64,000 nt of DNA from Collinsella sp. AF02-46-1. GTDB taxonomy: Bacteria; Actinomycetota; Coriobacteriia; Coriobacteriales; Coriobacteriaceae. Below, in pieces: positions 53,875 to 63,138 of the stretch. Numbering within the stretch: the first letter of the stretch is position 1; each line of letters begins with the position of its first letter. The stretch lies in the NCBI RefSeq assembly GCF_003465825.1, contig NZ_QSBV01000001.1, positions 1 through 64,000 on the forward strand, written 5' to 3'. The position numbers were made by a program, and so were the translations under genes. The notes under the pieces are model-generated. The model worked only from the letters and a program-made list of their open reading frames with translations. It was not told the DNA's origin and ran no database searches.

Positions 53875-55311
53875 ATGTCCAAGGTCCCCACGATCAATCC
53901 GGGTCCTGACGATTCCGATCGCATGCCCCAAGATGCCACCGAGACCCTGCCGATTATCAGCGCTGCAGACACCAAGCAGCCCCAAACGAGTCTCGACGAT
54001 TCGACCGATATCTCCGATGAAGAAGCCTATGCAAAGCTCAAGGCAAAGCGTGCCGAACGTCGACGCAAAAAGCTGATTCGACGCGGCATTGCCGCCGGCA
54101 TCGTGGGTGTCATCGCGCTCATTGCAATTGTCGCAACCCTAGTTATCAATGCGCAGCCGCAGGGCGCTAGCGGGCCTGTGACCGACATGGTGACCGAGGG
54201 CACGTTTACCACAACGGTCGAGGCGAAAGGCCAGCTCAAACCCATTTCGTCCTCAGTGGTCTCCCCTTCTGTCGACGGCACGGTCGATTCGATCAACGTG
54301 CAGGCAGGCCAATCCGTCAACGAGGGCGACGTGCTCATGACCATTAAAAACGACGAGCTCGATCGCAACGTTGCCGAGGCGCAGCGTGCAGTAGCAGCCG
54401 CTCAGGAAGACCTCGCCAACGCGCAGAAAGCCGCAGCTGCCGCGCAGGCCACCCCAACGACGGACGTCGATGGAGCTTCCGCAGCGGCTGGCATCTCCGC
54501 CGCATCAGCGGACACGAACGCTGTATCGGCCGCGCAGCGCAGCCTCGCATCGGCCCAGGCAAACCTCGATCAGGCGAACGCCAAGGCCGCCAGCCGTACG
54601 GTCACGGCCCCGAGCTCGGGCAGCATCGTGGAGCTCAACGCCAAGGTCGGCGCCACGGTAACAGGCGGAATGATCATGGGCGAAAGCGATACGAGCGGCG
54701 GCAAGCAGTGCATGCAGATCGCCGACCTGTCCAAGATGAAGGTGACGGTTCAGGTGGGCGAAAAGGATATCGCCAAAATTGCCGTGGGCCAAAGCGCCAA
54801 CGTGACCTATCCCGCGTTTCCCGATATCGTGAGCCAGGGCACCGTCACGGCTATCGCCTCGGTGGCAAACTCTGACTCCGGCTCCGGTAGCGGCGGCAGC
54901 GTGACCTTTAACGTCGACATCCTCATCGAAGCACCCGACAGTCGCCTTAAGCCGGGTATGACTGCCGAGGTCTCGGTAGTGACCGAGAAGCTCGACGACG
55001 TGGTTATGGTGCCGACCATGGCGCTGATGACCGAAGATGGCGAGCACTATTACGTCAATCTGGCCACCGATTCGGAAGGCAAGAAGACGCGCCGCGTGAA
55101 GGTGACCGTCGTGACGCAAAACGACAACGAAGCCGTAGTCGGCAAGACACAGATCAAGCGCGACGACCAGGGCAACGAAATCAATCCTGGCGTGCCCACA
55201 ACCAAACTGCGCGACGGTGACACCCTCGTCATGGACACCGGAGCGGGCGCAACGGCTGACGGCGGCTACAGCGCGGATTCGGGCAGTATGTCTGCCGACG
55301 AGGGTATGTAA
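53875..55311 (+). CDS. efflux periplasmic-adaptor-like (MacA/HlyD) subunit
   Basis: A 478-residue membrane fusion protein. After about 65 charged cytoplasmic residues comes a membrane helix (IAAGIVGVIALIAIVATLVI), then a lipoyl-like half motif (VDGTVDSINVQAGQSVNEGDVL), an Ala-rich coiled coil (AEAQRAVAAAQEDLANAQKA), the second lipoyl half (APSSGSIVELNAKVG) and beta-barrel regions. The C-terminus is Gly/Ser/Asp-rich. In a Gram-positive-type envelope such proteins link a MacB-like ABC exporter to the outside. The stop overlaps the ATPase start as TAATG. Confidence 0.9.
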   Translation: MSKVPTINPGPDDSDRMPQDATETLPIISAADTKQPQTSLDDSTDISDEEAYAKLKAKRAERRRKKLIRRGIAAGIVGVIALIAIVATLVINAQPQGASGPVTDMVTEGTFTTTVEAKGQLKPISSSVVSPSVDGTVDSINVQAGQSVNEGDVLMTIKNDELDRNVAEAQRAVAAAQEDLANAQKAAAAAQATPTTDVDGASAAAGISAASADTNAVSAAQRSLASAQANLDQANAKAASRTVTAPSSGSIVELNAKVGATVTGGMIMGESDTSGGKQCMQIADLSKMKVTVQVGEKDIAKIAVGQSANVTYPAFPDIVSQGTVTAIASVANSDSGSGSGGSVTFNVDILIEAPDSRLKPGMTAEVSVVTEKLDDVVMVPTMALMTEDGEHYYVNLATDSEGKKTRRVKVTVVTQNDNEAVVGKTQIKRDDQGNEINPGVPTTKLRDGDTLVMDTGAGATADGGYSADSGSMSADEGM

Positions 55312-56084
55312 TGCGTCCCGTCATCGACATCCGCAACGTGCACCGCATTTTTGAGAGCGAAGCGGGTTGCGCCCACATCTTGCACAACGTGAGCCTAGCG
55401 GTAGATCCCGGCGAGTTCGTCGCCATTACCGGCCCCTCGGGCTCGGGCAAGTCGACGCTCATGAACATCCTAGGCTGCCTGGATAAGCCGACGGCGGGCG
55501 ACTACTACCTGCAAGGGCTCAACGTGGCCGAGCTTGACGATGACGAGCTCACCGAAGTTCGCGCCCTGAGCATTGGCTTTGTCTTTCAGAGCTTCAACCT
55601 GCTGCCGCGCCTGTCGGTTATCGAAAACGTCATGCTGCCGCTGGCCTACACCAACGTACCCCGTAGCCAGCGCGAAATGCGCGCCGTGCACGCGCTGCAG
55701 GCCGTCACGCTGCCCGTCGACCATTGGGACCACCGCATATCCGAGCTCTCGGGCGGCCAGATGCAGCGTGTCGCCATCGCACGCGCCCTCGTCAACGATC
55801 CGCCCATCATTTTGGCTGACGAGCCGACGGGAAACCTGGACTCCGCAACCGGAGCGCTTGTGATGGAGACCTTCCATAAGCTCCAGGAGCGTGGCAAAAC
55901 CATCGTGCTTATCACACACGACCCCGGCATTGCCGCCGAGGCCGACCGTGCCATGACCATCCGCGACGGTCGTATACACGACGGCGCGTATATTCCACAT
56001 ACACCGCGGACCCTGCGCAGCGCCGTAGATAGCCTGCCCATGATTTCCGCCTCCGCCAACCCGCCGAAAGGAGTGGTGGCATGA
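55311..56084 (+). CDS. ABC exporter ATP-binding protein, MacB/LolD-like
   Basis: A 257-residue ABC ATPase. Walker A GPSGSGKSTLMNILG, the Q-loop segment GFVFQSFNLLPRLSV, the signature LSGGQMQRVAIARALV, Walker B IILADEPTGNLDS and the switch His in LITHDPG are complete. The FQ-FNLL and DEPTGNLD spelling is typical of the MacB/LolD/FtsE group that drives mechanotransmission-type exporters. Start and stop overlap both neighbours, so the three products form one complex. The substrate is unknown; antimicrobial peptides or lipids are common for the group. Confidence 0.94.
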   Translation: MRPVIDIRNVHRIFESEAGCAHILHNVSLAVDPGEFVAITGPSGSGKSTLMNILGCLDKPTAGDYYLQGLNVAELDDDELTEVRALSIGFVFQSFNLLPRLSVIENVMLPLAYTNVPRSQREMRAVHALQAVTLPVDHWDHRISELSGGQMQRVAIARALVNDPPIILADEPTGNLDSATGALVMETFHKLQERGKTIVLITHDPGIAAEADRAMTIRDGRIHDGAYIPHTPRTLRSAVDSLPMISASANPPKGVVA

Positions 56085-57295
56085 GCGCCCGCGATCTCAT
56101 CCAGGAAGCACTTCACTCGCTCGAGGCCAACAAGGGGCGCAGCCTGCTCACCATCCTGGGCATTGTCATCGGCATCGCATCGGTCATCGCCATGACTTCG
56201 CTCATCGGCGGCATACAAAACAGCCTGGTCAACAGCTTGGGGCTCAATGCAGCCCGCATGGTGCAGATCTATTCGTCCCAAGAACTCACGGAGTCGGATA
56301 TCGAGAAGCTACAAAAACTGGTGCCGCAGATAGAGCAGATCGGCATTGTCGACAGCGCGTATACCGAGTACAAGTCTGGCGATAAAAGCTATACCGTCAT
56401 GGCACAGGGTGTCGACAGCGACATGCTCGACGCCGTGGGTGCCAGCAAGCTCGTTGCAGGACGTGTCTATTCACAGGCAGAGTCTCAATCAGGCTCGCGC
56501 GTGGCGCTCATCAGCCGCGGCGGCGCCGATCAGCTTTACGGCAACGAACAGGACGCACTGGGGAAAACCATCAAGGTGTCCAACGGCGAGGTGCAGATTG
56601 TAGGCGTGATTGATGGCGGCAGCGACTCCATGGGCTCGCTCACGCTGTATATGCCACGCGAAACCATCTCCGGCCTGTTTGGCGACGAGAATCCTTCATT
56701 CCCCAGCGTGACGGCACTTGCCGCCGAGGGCACAGACATGGACGAGCTCTGCAAGACCATCGAGTCTAAGGTGCGCGCGATGAAGGGCATCTCGGAGGAT
56801 GATGAGTACGACAGCGTATCGGCGACCTCCATGAAAAGCGCCATCGATGCACTCAACTCGTTTATGGGCGCCTTCTCGCTCATCATGGGCGCTGTCGCCA
56901 GTATCTCACTGCTTGTCGGCGGAATCGGCATTATGAATATGATGCTTACCAACGTGACTGAGCGCATCCGCGAGATCGGTATTCGCCGTGCCTTGGGCGC
57001 CAGTCGCCGCGATATCACCGCGCAGTTTTTGGCCGAGTCCTCGGCGCTGTGCGTCACCGGTGGCCTGCTGGGTGTCCTGATTGGCTATCTGCTGGCCTGG
57101 GGCCTCGCGATGTTTGCCGCAGGATCAGGGGTTCTCAACGAGCTCGGTGCCAGTGGGCAGATCACACCGAGCTTTTCAATCGCCACGGTGCTGCTGGCCT
57201 TCGGCGTCTCCGTCGGCATCGGCGTAATCTTTGGCTTCTACCCCGCTCGCCGCGCGGCAAAGCTCAACCCGGTGGAGTGCCTACGCTACCAGTAA
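56081..57295 (+). CDS. MacB-type ABC permease (FtsX family)
   Basis: A 404-residue permease with the MacB topology: helix one near residues 20-45 (SLLTILGIVIGIASVIAMTSL), a large extracytoplasmic MacB_PCD domain, and three C-terminal helices (FSLIMGAVASISLLVGGIGIMNMML and two more) of the FtsX fold, with the conserved turn VTERIREIGIRRALGASRRDI. It starts four bases before the ATPase stop (ATGA). Its last codons lie in a 21-bp tandem duplication that includes the stop codon, without changing the protein. Confidence 0.93.
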   Translation: MSARDLIQEALHSLEANKGRSLLTILGIVIGIASVIAMTSLIGGIQNSLVNSLGLNAARMVQIYSSQELTESDIEKLQKLVPQIEQIGIVDSAYTEYKSGDKSYTVMAQGVDSDMLDAVGASKLVAGRVYSQAESQSGSRVALISRGGADQLYGNEQDALGKTIKVSNGEVQIVGVIDGGSDSMGSLTLYMPRETISGLFGDENPSFPSVTALAAEGTDMDELCKTIESKVRAMKGISEDDEYDSVSATSMKSAIDALNSFMGAFSLIMGAVASISLLVGGIGIMNMMLTNVTERIREIGIRRALGASRRDITAQFLAESSALCVTGGLLGVLIGYLLAWGLAMFAAGSGVLNELGASGQITPSFSIATVLLAFGVSVGIGVIFGFYPARRAAKLNPVECLRYQ

Positions 57296-57326
57296 GCCAC
57301 CACCAGCTACCAGTAAGCCACCACCA
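57285..57326 (+). repeat. 21-bp tandem duplication across a stop codon
   Basis: The 21-base unit (57285-57305) is repeated exactly at 57306-57326. Each copy reads GCTACCAGTAAG at its start, so the second copy repeats the permease stop in another position. It points to recent slippage. Confidence 0.85.
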
Positions 57327-57328
57327 AC

Positions 57329-57397
57329 AAGTTGCGGTGAATTAGGGACTGAATATACTATCTAGCAGCAAAAACAGACACTATTTCACCGCAACTT
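57329..57397. repeat. AGTTGCGGTGAAATA hairpin element, copy 2
   Basis: Ends AAGTTGCGGTGAA/TTCACCGCAACTT form 13-base perfect arms around a 43-base centre. Both ends match the element at 40945-41011, including the AGGGACTGA-like stretch after the left arm. It directly abuts a transposase remnant. Confidence 0.65.
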
Positions 57398-57409
57398 ATT
57401 GAAGGGCTG

Positions 57410-57500
57410 TTAGCGCCAGTTCTGGGCGTCGTCCTCGAGCTATTGATGGATGACGGGCTTGTACGGGTCGAGCTTGCTCGGGACGCTCCTCCTCGCGGGC
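57410..57500 (-). pseudogene. IS21-type transposase (IstA-like) remnant
   Basis: One minus-strand frame reads RSVPSKLDPYKPVIHQ, then a TAG stop (57440-57442), LEDDAQNWR and a TAA stop. SKLDPYKPxI is a hallmark of the N-terminal part of IS21-family IstA transposases as I remember them. Nothing else of the gene remains, and the frame is stopped twice, so this is a short decayed fragment between the efflux genes and the cobalamin cluster. Confidence 0.55.
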
Positions 57501-57527
57501 GGGAGGGCGCGCAGGTGCGGCAAGCGC

Positions 57528-58301
57528 CTAGCGCGCGAACTCCCGTAAGAGCGCGTCTTCCACTTCCCGAAGCGAAAGGGCCCCGCCTCCCTCGGCGGGA
57601 CGGGTGACCACGATGCAGCGCGCTCCCACGTCGCGCGCGGCGGCGAGCTTCTCGGCCGTGCCGCCTACGGTTCCCGAGTCCTTGGTCACAAGCCACTGGG
57701 CGCCCACCTGCCGAAGCATCGCCTCGTTGAGCTCGCGGGTGAAGGGCCCCTGCATGCCGATGACGTGCGACGGCGAAAACCCCACGTCGATGCACTTCGT
57801 TATAGCACCGGGCAGCGGGAGCACACGCACGAAGAAGCGCTCCGCGAAATCGGCGACGCGCGTGTAGGGAGCAAGCTCCTTGCTCCCCGTCGTGAGAAGC
57901 GCGCGACCCGGGTTCTCGGAGAGAAAGCGCGCCGCGCAGGCGATCGACGCGACCGACACGACGCCTTTGGGCAGCGCCTCGGCCGGGCGCGCAAGGCGCA
58001 GGCATCGTGCACCCACGGCGAGCGAAGCGGCCCGGATGTTGCCGCTTGCGAGCGTAGCGAAGGGGTGCGTGGCGTCGACGACGATGCGCGCGCCGGAAAG
58101 CTCGCGCTCCATGTCGGCCTCGTCGAGCCTGCTCGCATGCACCTCGATGCCCGGAAGCTCGCCCAAAAGCTCACCTCCGTACTCGGTTGCCGCGTAGGTA
58201 CGGGCGGGGATGCCCGCCCCGCTCGCCCATTCGCACAGAAGGCGGCCCTCGGTGGTGCCGGCGAAGATGCGCAGCGCTGGCACGGATGCGGGGGCCGTCA
58301 C
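57528..58301 (-). CDS. cobK: precorrin-6A/cobalt-precorrin-6A reductase
   Basis: A 257-residue NAD(P)H-dependent reductase of corrin-ring synthesis. LRIFAGTTEGRLLCEWAS, a DATHPFA motif (VVDATHPFATLAS), LTTGSKELAPY, VIGMQGPFTRELNEAML and LVTKDSGTVGGTAEKL follow the CobK/CbiJ order. The GTG start overlaps the cobH stop as GTGA; longer frame extensions would lie inside cobH. Last gene of the cluster as transcribed. Confidence 0.93.
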   Translation of the reverse strand: MTAPASVPALRIFAGTTEGRLLCEWASGAGIPARTYAATEYGGELLGELPGIEVHASRLDEADMERELSGARIVVDATHPFATLASGNIRAASLAVGARCLRLARPAEALPKGVVSVASIACAARFLSENPGRALLTTGSKELAPYTRVADFAERFFVRVLPLPGAITKCIDVGFSPSHVIGMQGPFTRELNEAMLRQVGAQWLVTKDSGTVGGTAEKLAAARDVGARCIVVTRPAEGGGALSLREVEDALLREFAR

Positions 58302-58939
58302 TTCGCGCCACCCGTGCGCGTGATCTGGTAGAGCAGCGCGTTCATAATGGCGGCCGCCACGGTCGAGCCGCCCTTGCGACCCCTCGCGACGATGGCCGGC
58401 ACGCGTCGCGCGAGTAGCTCCTCTTTCGCCTCGACCACGTTCACAAACCCGACCGGCACCCCAACGACGAGCGCGGGCGCGATCTTCCCCGCGTCCATGA
58501 GCTCGGCGAGGCGCAGAAGTGCTGTGGGAGCGTTGCCGACGGCCACGATGAGCGGACCCTCGATGCCGCAAGCTTTGTCCATGCTCGCAACGGCGCGAGT
58601 CGTGCCCGCGGCGCGCGCAGCCGCGGCGACATCAGGGTCGGCCATGTAGCACACGGCCTTGCAGCCGAGCTTCGCGAGCGCGGGCTTGCTTATGCCTGCG
58701 AGCGCCATGTTCGTGTCGGTGAGCACCGTGGCCCCTGCGCGCAGTGCGTCGAGCGCACAGTGCGCGGCGTCATGGGTGAACACGAGGGAATCGGCGTACG
58801 AGAAGTCGGCAGTAGTGTGGATGACGCGCTTCACGACGGGCTCTTCGAGCGGCGGGAACGTGCGGCCGCCGAGCTCTTCGGTGATGATCTCGAAGCTGCG
58901 CCGCTCGATGTCGCCGGGCGCCATCTCCTTGGAATCCAT
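58298..58939 (-). CDS. cobH: precorrin-8X methylmutase
   Basis: A 213-residue isomerase that moves a methyl group from C11 to C12 to give hydrogenobyrinate or cobyrinate. Motifs are RRSFEIITEELG, VIHTTADFSYADSL with the catalytic His, VLTDTNMALAGISK, and VGNAPTALLRLAEL followed by GVPVGFVNVVEAKEEL. CbiC/CobH proteins of this length are usual. It starts directly after the cobO stop (TAG-ATG) and overlaps cobK. Confidence 0.95.
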   Translation of the reverse strand: MDSKEMAPGDIERRSFEIITEELGGRTFPPLEEPVVKRVIHTTADFSYADSLVFTHDAAHCALDALRAGATVLTDTNMALAGISKPALAKLGCKAVCYMADPDVAAAARAAGTTRAVASMDKACGIEGPLIVAVGNAPTALLRLAELMDAGKIAPALVVGVPVGFVNVVEAKEELLARRVPAIVARGRKGGSTVAAAIMNALLYQITRTGGAK

Positions 58940-59455
58940 CTAGTACTCCACTCCTTCCCTTGCACATATCCCCTGAGAGTAGGGGTGTTTCTCGCACCGC
59001 ATCTCGGTTATGTAGTCGGCCTTCTCCACGATCTTGCGGGAAGGCGCGCGCCCAGTGAGCGCTACTTCGACGCCGCGCGCGGACATATCGAGCGCGCGGT
59101 CCACGAGCGCCTCGTCGACAAGCCCCTTCGAAAGCGCGTCGAGCGCCTCGTCGAGCACGAGCAGCCCCTCCTGAGCGCCCTCGAACTCGGCGAGCGCGGA
59201 AGCGAGGTTCCCATCGTGCAGCTCGCACGTCGCGGCAAGTTCTTCCGACGTCATTGACCAGGTAAACTTGTCCGACACCTTCCCCGCGAACACGGGCACG
59301 CCGAAATGCTCGGCGAGCAGGCGCGCCTCCCCGCTTTCGCCGTCTTTCAGGAACTGCACGACGACGACGCGGCGGCCTGCGGCGAGCATGCGAAGGGCGA
59401 GGCCCATCGCCGCCGTGGTCTTGCCTTTGCCGTCGCCATGATACACGTGGATCAT
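58940..59455 (-). CDS. cobO: cob(I)yrinic acid a,c-diamide adenosyltransferase
   Basis: A 171-residue BtuR/CobO-type adenosyltransferase. It has a P-loop GDGKGKTTAAMGLALR at residues 8-23, VVVVQFLKDGESGEARLL, LLVLDEALDALSKGLV and the C-terminal VALTGRAPSRKIVEKADYITEMRCEKHPYSQG, which is strongly conserved. It adds the 5'-deoxyadenosyl ligand to the cobalt. The stop of cobQ overlaps its start. No anchoring sequence is present. Confidence 0.96.
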   Translation of the reverse strand: MIHVYHGDGKGKTTAAMGLALRMLAAGRRVVVVQFLKDGESGEARLLAEHFGVPVFAGKVSDKFTWSMTSEELAATCELHDGNLASALAEFEGAQEGLLVLDEALDALSKGLVDEALVDRALDMSARGVEVALTGRAPSRKIVEKADYITEMRCEKHPYSQGICAREGVEY

Positions 59456-60951
59456 ACGCCCTCCTCGATAATGCGGTAGACATACTCCATGTCGAGCGCC
59501 CCGCGCACGACGTCGGCCAGGCGGTCGAACTCGCGCGCACGGTGATCGGCTGCGGACGCTGCGCCCGCAGCACCCACGACGCTCTCGGGCAGGCCGCGCT
59601 TGCGCGCGAGCGAGCGCGCGAGGGCGAGCGCCAACCCCGGTTCGTCGAACAGGCCGTGGAGATAGGTTCCGAACACGTTTCCGCAGGCCGCGCCTTCTGG
59701 TTTGCCGCCAATCTTGCCTGCAGGGGCGCAGGAGACGGTCGTTTCACCGTCGTGAATCTCGTACCCGCGCGCCGTCATGCCGTTCCACACCGAGAACGCG
59801 CCTTGGGCGCCCGTGATGCGCAGCTCCGACTGGGCGAGGCGCTTTTCCTCCTTGAACACCGTACTTGCAGGGATGAGCCCGAGCCCGCGCGCGGTGCCAG
59901 CGCCTTCCCTGCCGTGCGGGTCGGAAAGCTCGTCTCCCAAAAGCTGGTAGCCTCCGCATATGCCGAGCACCGGCGTGCCCGCGCCCGAAAGCGCGCGTAC
60001 ACAGGCTCCGATGCCGCTAGCCGCAAGCCAGCGCGCGTCGTCGAGCGTGGTCTTCGAGCCAGGGAGCACCACCAGGTCGGGTCGGCCCAGATCGGTCGTC
60101 GAGGAAACGTAGCGCACGCCCATGCCTGGCACGCGCGAAAGCGGGTCGAAGTCGGTGAAGTTCGACAGATGCGGAAGGCGCACGACGGCGACATCGATGA
60201 CGCCGCGCGCCTCGCGGGCAGATAGGCGCGGCGCGAGCGAGTCCTCGTCATCCAGGTCGAGCGTAAGATACGGCACGACCCCCACGACGGGAACCCCGCA
60301 CATCTTCTCGAGCGGGGCCAAACCCGGGCGCAGGATTTCCACATCGCCGCGGAACTTGTTCACCACAAGCCCCCGCAAAAGCGCGCGATCCTCGGGCGCA
60401 AAGAGCGCGACCGTACCGTAGAGCTGGGCAAACACCCCGCCTGGGTCGATGTCGCCCACGAGCAGCACGGGGGAGGACACGGCGCGCGCGAGCCCCATGT
60501 TGACGATGTCGTTTTCGGAAAGGTTGATTTCGGCGGGGCTGCCGGCGCCCTCGATGACGATGACGTCGTTTTCCTCCGCGAGCGAATCGAACGCCTCCAA
60601 AATCTGCGGCATGAGCGCCTTCTTTCGCGCGAAGTAGTCCCTCGCAGCGAAGGCTCCCTGCGCCTTGCCGGCCACGATGAGCTGGCTTCGGTGGTCGCTT
60701 TCGGGCTTGAGAAGGATGGGGTTCATGCGCACGTCGGGCGCGATGCCGCACGCCTCAGCCTGCATGATCTGGGCGCGCCCCATCTCGAGCCCGTCGGCCG
60801 TGACACCGCTGTTGAGCGCCATGTTCTGGCTCTTGAAGGGAGTCACGCGCAGGCCGTCCTGCGAAAGCACACGGCACAGCCCCGCCGCAAGCAGGCTCTT
60901 ACCCGCGTTCGACATGGTGCCCTGGATCATGATGGGCTTCGCCCTACCCAC
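59452..60951 (-). CDS. cobQ: cobyric acid synthase
   Basis: A 499-residue amidotransferase that amidates four side chains of adenosylcobyrinic acid a,c-diamide. N-terminal dethiobiotin-synthetase-like domain: IMIQGTMSNAGKSLLAAGLCR and FKSQNMALNS, with DPGGVFAQLYGTVALF. C-terminal class I glutaminase-like domain: VLGICGGYQLLG with the nucleophilic Cys and GTYLHGLFD with the His. The GTG at 60951 has GGAGG nine bases upstream and overlaps the cobD stop by eight bases. Confidence 0.96.
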   Translation of the reverse strand: MGRAKPIMIQGTMSNAGKSLLAAGLCRVLSQDGLRVTPFKSQNMALNSGVTADGLEMGRAQIMQAEACGIAPDVRMNPILLKPESDHRSQLIVAGKAQGAFAARDYFARKKALMPQILEAFDSLAEENDVIVIEGAGSPAEINLSENDIVNMGLARAVSSPVLLVGDIDPGGVFAQLYGTVALFAPEDRALLRGLVVNKFRGDVEILRPGLAPLEKMCGVPVVGVVPYLTLDLDDEDSLAPRLSAREARGVIDVAVVRLPHLSNFTDFDPLSRVPGMGVRYVSSTTDLGRPDLVVLPGSKTTLDDARWLAASGIGACVRALSGAGTPVLGICGGYQLLGDELSDPHGREGAGTARGLGLIPASTVFKEEKRLAQSELRITGAQGAFSVWNGMTARGYEIHDGETTVSCAPAGKIGGKPEGAACGNVFGTYLHGLFDEPGLALALARSLARKRGLPESVVGAAGAASAADHRAREFDRLADVVRGALDMEYVYRIIEEGV

Positions 60952-62167
60952 GGGTATCGACCTCCTTCGCCGAGCCTCGGCCATCCGCGCCCGCCATAGC
61001 GCCGCCACAAGAAACGCCGCCCCGTTCGTCGGGTTCGCCTTCGCCCGATGCACCTTCCGCCCGAAGCGCGCGGCCGAACGCCATCGCAAGCCGGGCATTC
61101 TCCTTGCGCGTGCGCACCGCGACGCGGCACCAGAAACGGGACAGTACCGAAAACGAGTCGCACGTGCGGACCAAAACCCCCTGTTTATACAGGCGCTCGG
61201 GGATGTCTTTCGCCGGAGTGCGGACTAAAAGAAAGTTCGCATCCGATGGCACGACGGAAAGCCCGAGTGAGGAGAGCTCGTGGGAAAGCCACGCTCGCTC
61301 GCCCGCCAATACATCGCGCGTGCGCGAGACGTATTCAACGTCTTCCAGGGCGGCGATGCCCGCGGCCTCGGCGACCGAGGAGACGGGCCACGCCTGCCCC
61401 GCCCGGCGAATCCCCTCGATGAGTTGGGCGTTTCCGCTGATCAGATATCCCAACCGCAACCCCGCCATTCCGTAGAGCTTGGTGAACGCGGAGAGCGTGG
61501 CCACATGGCGCGAACACGCGGCACGTGCGGCCACGCTCCTTTCGCGGGCGTCGGGCGCAAATCCGAGGAAGCACTCGTCCACGACGAGCAGCGCGCCCAC
61601 CTGCTCGCAGCGGCAAGCCGCGGCATCGATCACGCTGGGGTCGACGAGTCGCCCCGTCGGGTTGTTCGGATTGCAGAGGTACGCCACGTCTCCCGGCCCC
61701 TCGATCGCGCGGGCGAAGGAGGCGGGCACGTCGAAGTCGTCCGCTTCGGAGAGCGGGAACTCCTGCACGCATGCGCCGTAGTACGATGCCGCCTCCGCAT
61801 ATTCAGAAAACGTCGGCGCGCACACGACGATGCGTTTCGGGCGCACCGCCGCGGCGAACCGCCAGATGATGTCGGACGCGCCCGCGCCGCAGACGATAGT
61901 ATCTTCGGGAATGCCCTGGGCGCGCGCTAGGGCGCGAACGAGCGCGAGGCTTTCCCTATCGGGGTAGGCGTCGATTCGAGAAAGCGCCTTGCAAGCTGCG
62001 GCGACGGCGCGCGGCGAGGGGCCTGCCGGATTCACGTTCACCGAGAAGTCAATGAGGTCGGAGGCGTCCCCTTCGCAAGCGATGCCAAGCGATTGCGTGC
62101 TACCCCCATGCGCACGGGCGCGCAGGATTCCCCCGGCAGCCCGGGGCGCGGCGTGGTCTTCCCTCAT
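60944..62167 (-). CDS. cobD: L-threonine-O-3-phosphate decarboxylase-like (CobD/CobC)
   Basis: A 407-residue fold-type I PLP enzyme close to histidinol-phosphate aminotransferases. LIDFSVNVNPAGPSP, GAGASDIIWRFAAAV, AYLCNPNNPTGR, LLVVDECFLGFAPD and the Schiff-base Lys in LSAFTKLYGMAGLRLGY are present. It should give the (R)-1-amino-2-propanol phosphate used by CbiB. About 40 extra residues at the C-terminus are Gly/Ala/Glu-rich and have no known role. The ATG overlaps the cbiB stop as ATGA. Confidence 0.9.
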   Translation of the reverse strand: MREDHAAPRAAGGILRARAHGGSTQSLGIACEGDASDLIDFSVNVNPAGPSPRAVAAACKALSRIDAYPDRESLALVRALARAQGIPEDTIVCGAGASDIIWRFAAAVRPKRIVVCAPTFSEYAEAASYYGACVQEFPLSEADDFDVPASFARAIEGPGDVAYLCNPNNPTGRLVDPSVIDAAACRCEQVGALLVVDECFLGFAPDARERSVAARAACSRHVATLSAFTKLYGMAGLRLGYLISGNAQLIEGIRRAGQAWPVSSVAEAAGIAALEDVEYVSRTRDVLAGERAWLSHELSSLGLSVVPSDANFLLVRTPAKDIPERLYKQGVLVRTCDSFSVLSRFWCRVAVRTRKENARLAMAFGRALRAEGASGEGEPDERGGVSCGGAMAGADGRGSAKEVDTRG

Positions 62168-63138
62168 GCCATCGCCCCCACGGCGAGCACGACCGCCGCG
62201 CGCGCGGCACCGAAGACGACGACCGCGCATACGGACGCGGTGAGCATAAGCCTTGTCGCCCGGGCGATGTCGCCCCACTCGATTTCGCGGGACGCGTCGC
62301 CTATCGTCGGTTTCTCAACGAGCTTGCCGAAATACACCGCGGGTCCTGCCAGGCGCAGCCCGAGCGCGCCCGCGCACGCTGACTCGGTCTGCGCCGCATT
62401 CGGGCTCGCATGGCGACGCCTGTCGCGGCGCCAGATGTGCGCCGCCCCGCGCGCGTCGAGCCCGACGATCGGGCATACGGCGATCATAAGCAGGGCCGAT
62501 AAGCGCGAGGGAATCCAGTTCGCCGCATCGTCGAGGCGCGCCGAGGCGCAGCCGAAGTCGATGTAGCGCTCGTTTTTGTAGCCCACCATGCTGTCGAGCG
62601 TATTCACCGCCTTGTACGCCATGCCCAAGGGCGCACCCCCGATCATAAGGTAGAAAAGCGGCGCGATGACGCCGTCGCTCGCGTTCTCCGCCACCGTTTC
62701 CACGGCGGCACGTGCGACGCCGTGCTCGTCGAGAACAGACGTGTCGCGTCCCACGATGAGCCCGACGGCTTCGCGCGCCGCGACAAGGCCGCCCTTCGAG
62801 AACGCGCGGGCCACGGCCAGGCTCTGGCGGCGCAGCTCGCATGTCGCGAGAATCTGATAGCTCGCCCATGCCTCGGCAACGAAGCGCAAGCCGGAGTGAA
62901 CCATGCCGCAAAGATACAGGATGCCCCAGGTCAAAAGCCCACACGCAAGCGGAAGCGCCACGGCGAGCACAAGACCTGCGGCGCGCGTGCCCGCGGACGT
63001 TTGCGGGAATGCGCCCCGCAGGCGGCCTTCGGCCCACGTGATCGCGCGCCCCATGGCGACGACGGGATGGGGAAGCCAGCGCGGGTCGCCGAAGGCAAGG
63101 TCGGCCGCGAACCCGGCGGCGACGGCAAGAATCGTCAT
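62164..63138 (-). CDS. cbiB: adenosylcobinamide-phosphate synthase CbiB
   Basis: A 324-residue membrane enzyme that attaches aminopropanol or its phosphate to cobyric acid. The N-terminus AGFAADLAFGDPRWLPHPVVAMGRAI, the central block VETVAENASDGVIAPLFYLMIGGAPLGMAYKAVNTLDSMVGYKNERY and SRLSALLM follow the family closely, with several membrane helices between. The ATG overlaps the upstream stop as TGATG. This is CobD in the Pseudomonas naming. Confidence 0.95.
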   Translation of the reverse strand: MTILAVAAGFAADLAFGDPRWLPHPVVAMGRAITWAEGRLRGAFPQTSAGTRAAGLVLAVALPLACGLLTWGILYLCGMVHSGLRFVAEAWASYQILATCELRRQSLAVARAFSKGGLVAAREAVGLIVGRDTSVLDEHGVARAAVETVAENASDGVIAPLFYLMIGGAPLGMAYKAVNTLDSMVGYKNERYIDFGCASARLDDAANWIPSRLSALLMIAVCPIVGLDARGAAHIWRRDRRRHASPNAAQTESACAGALGLRLAGPAVYFGKLVEKPTIGDASREIEWGDIARATRLMLTASVCAVVVFGAARAAVVLAVGAMA

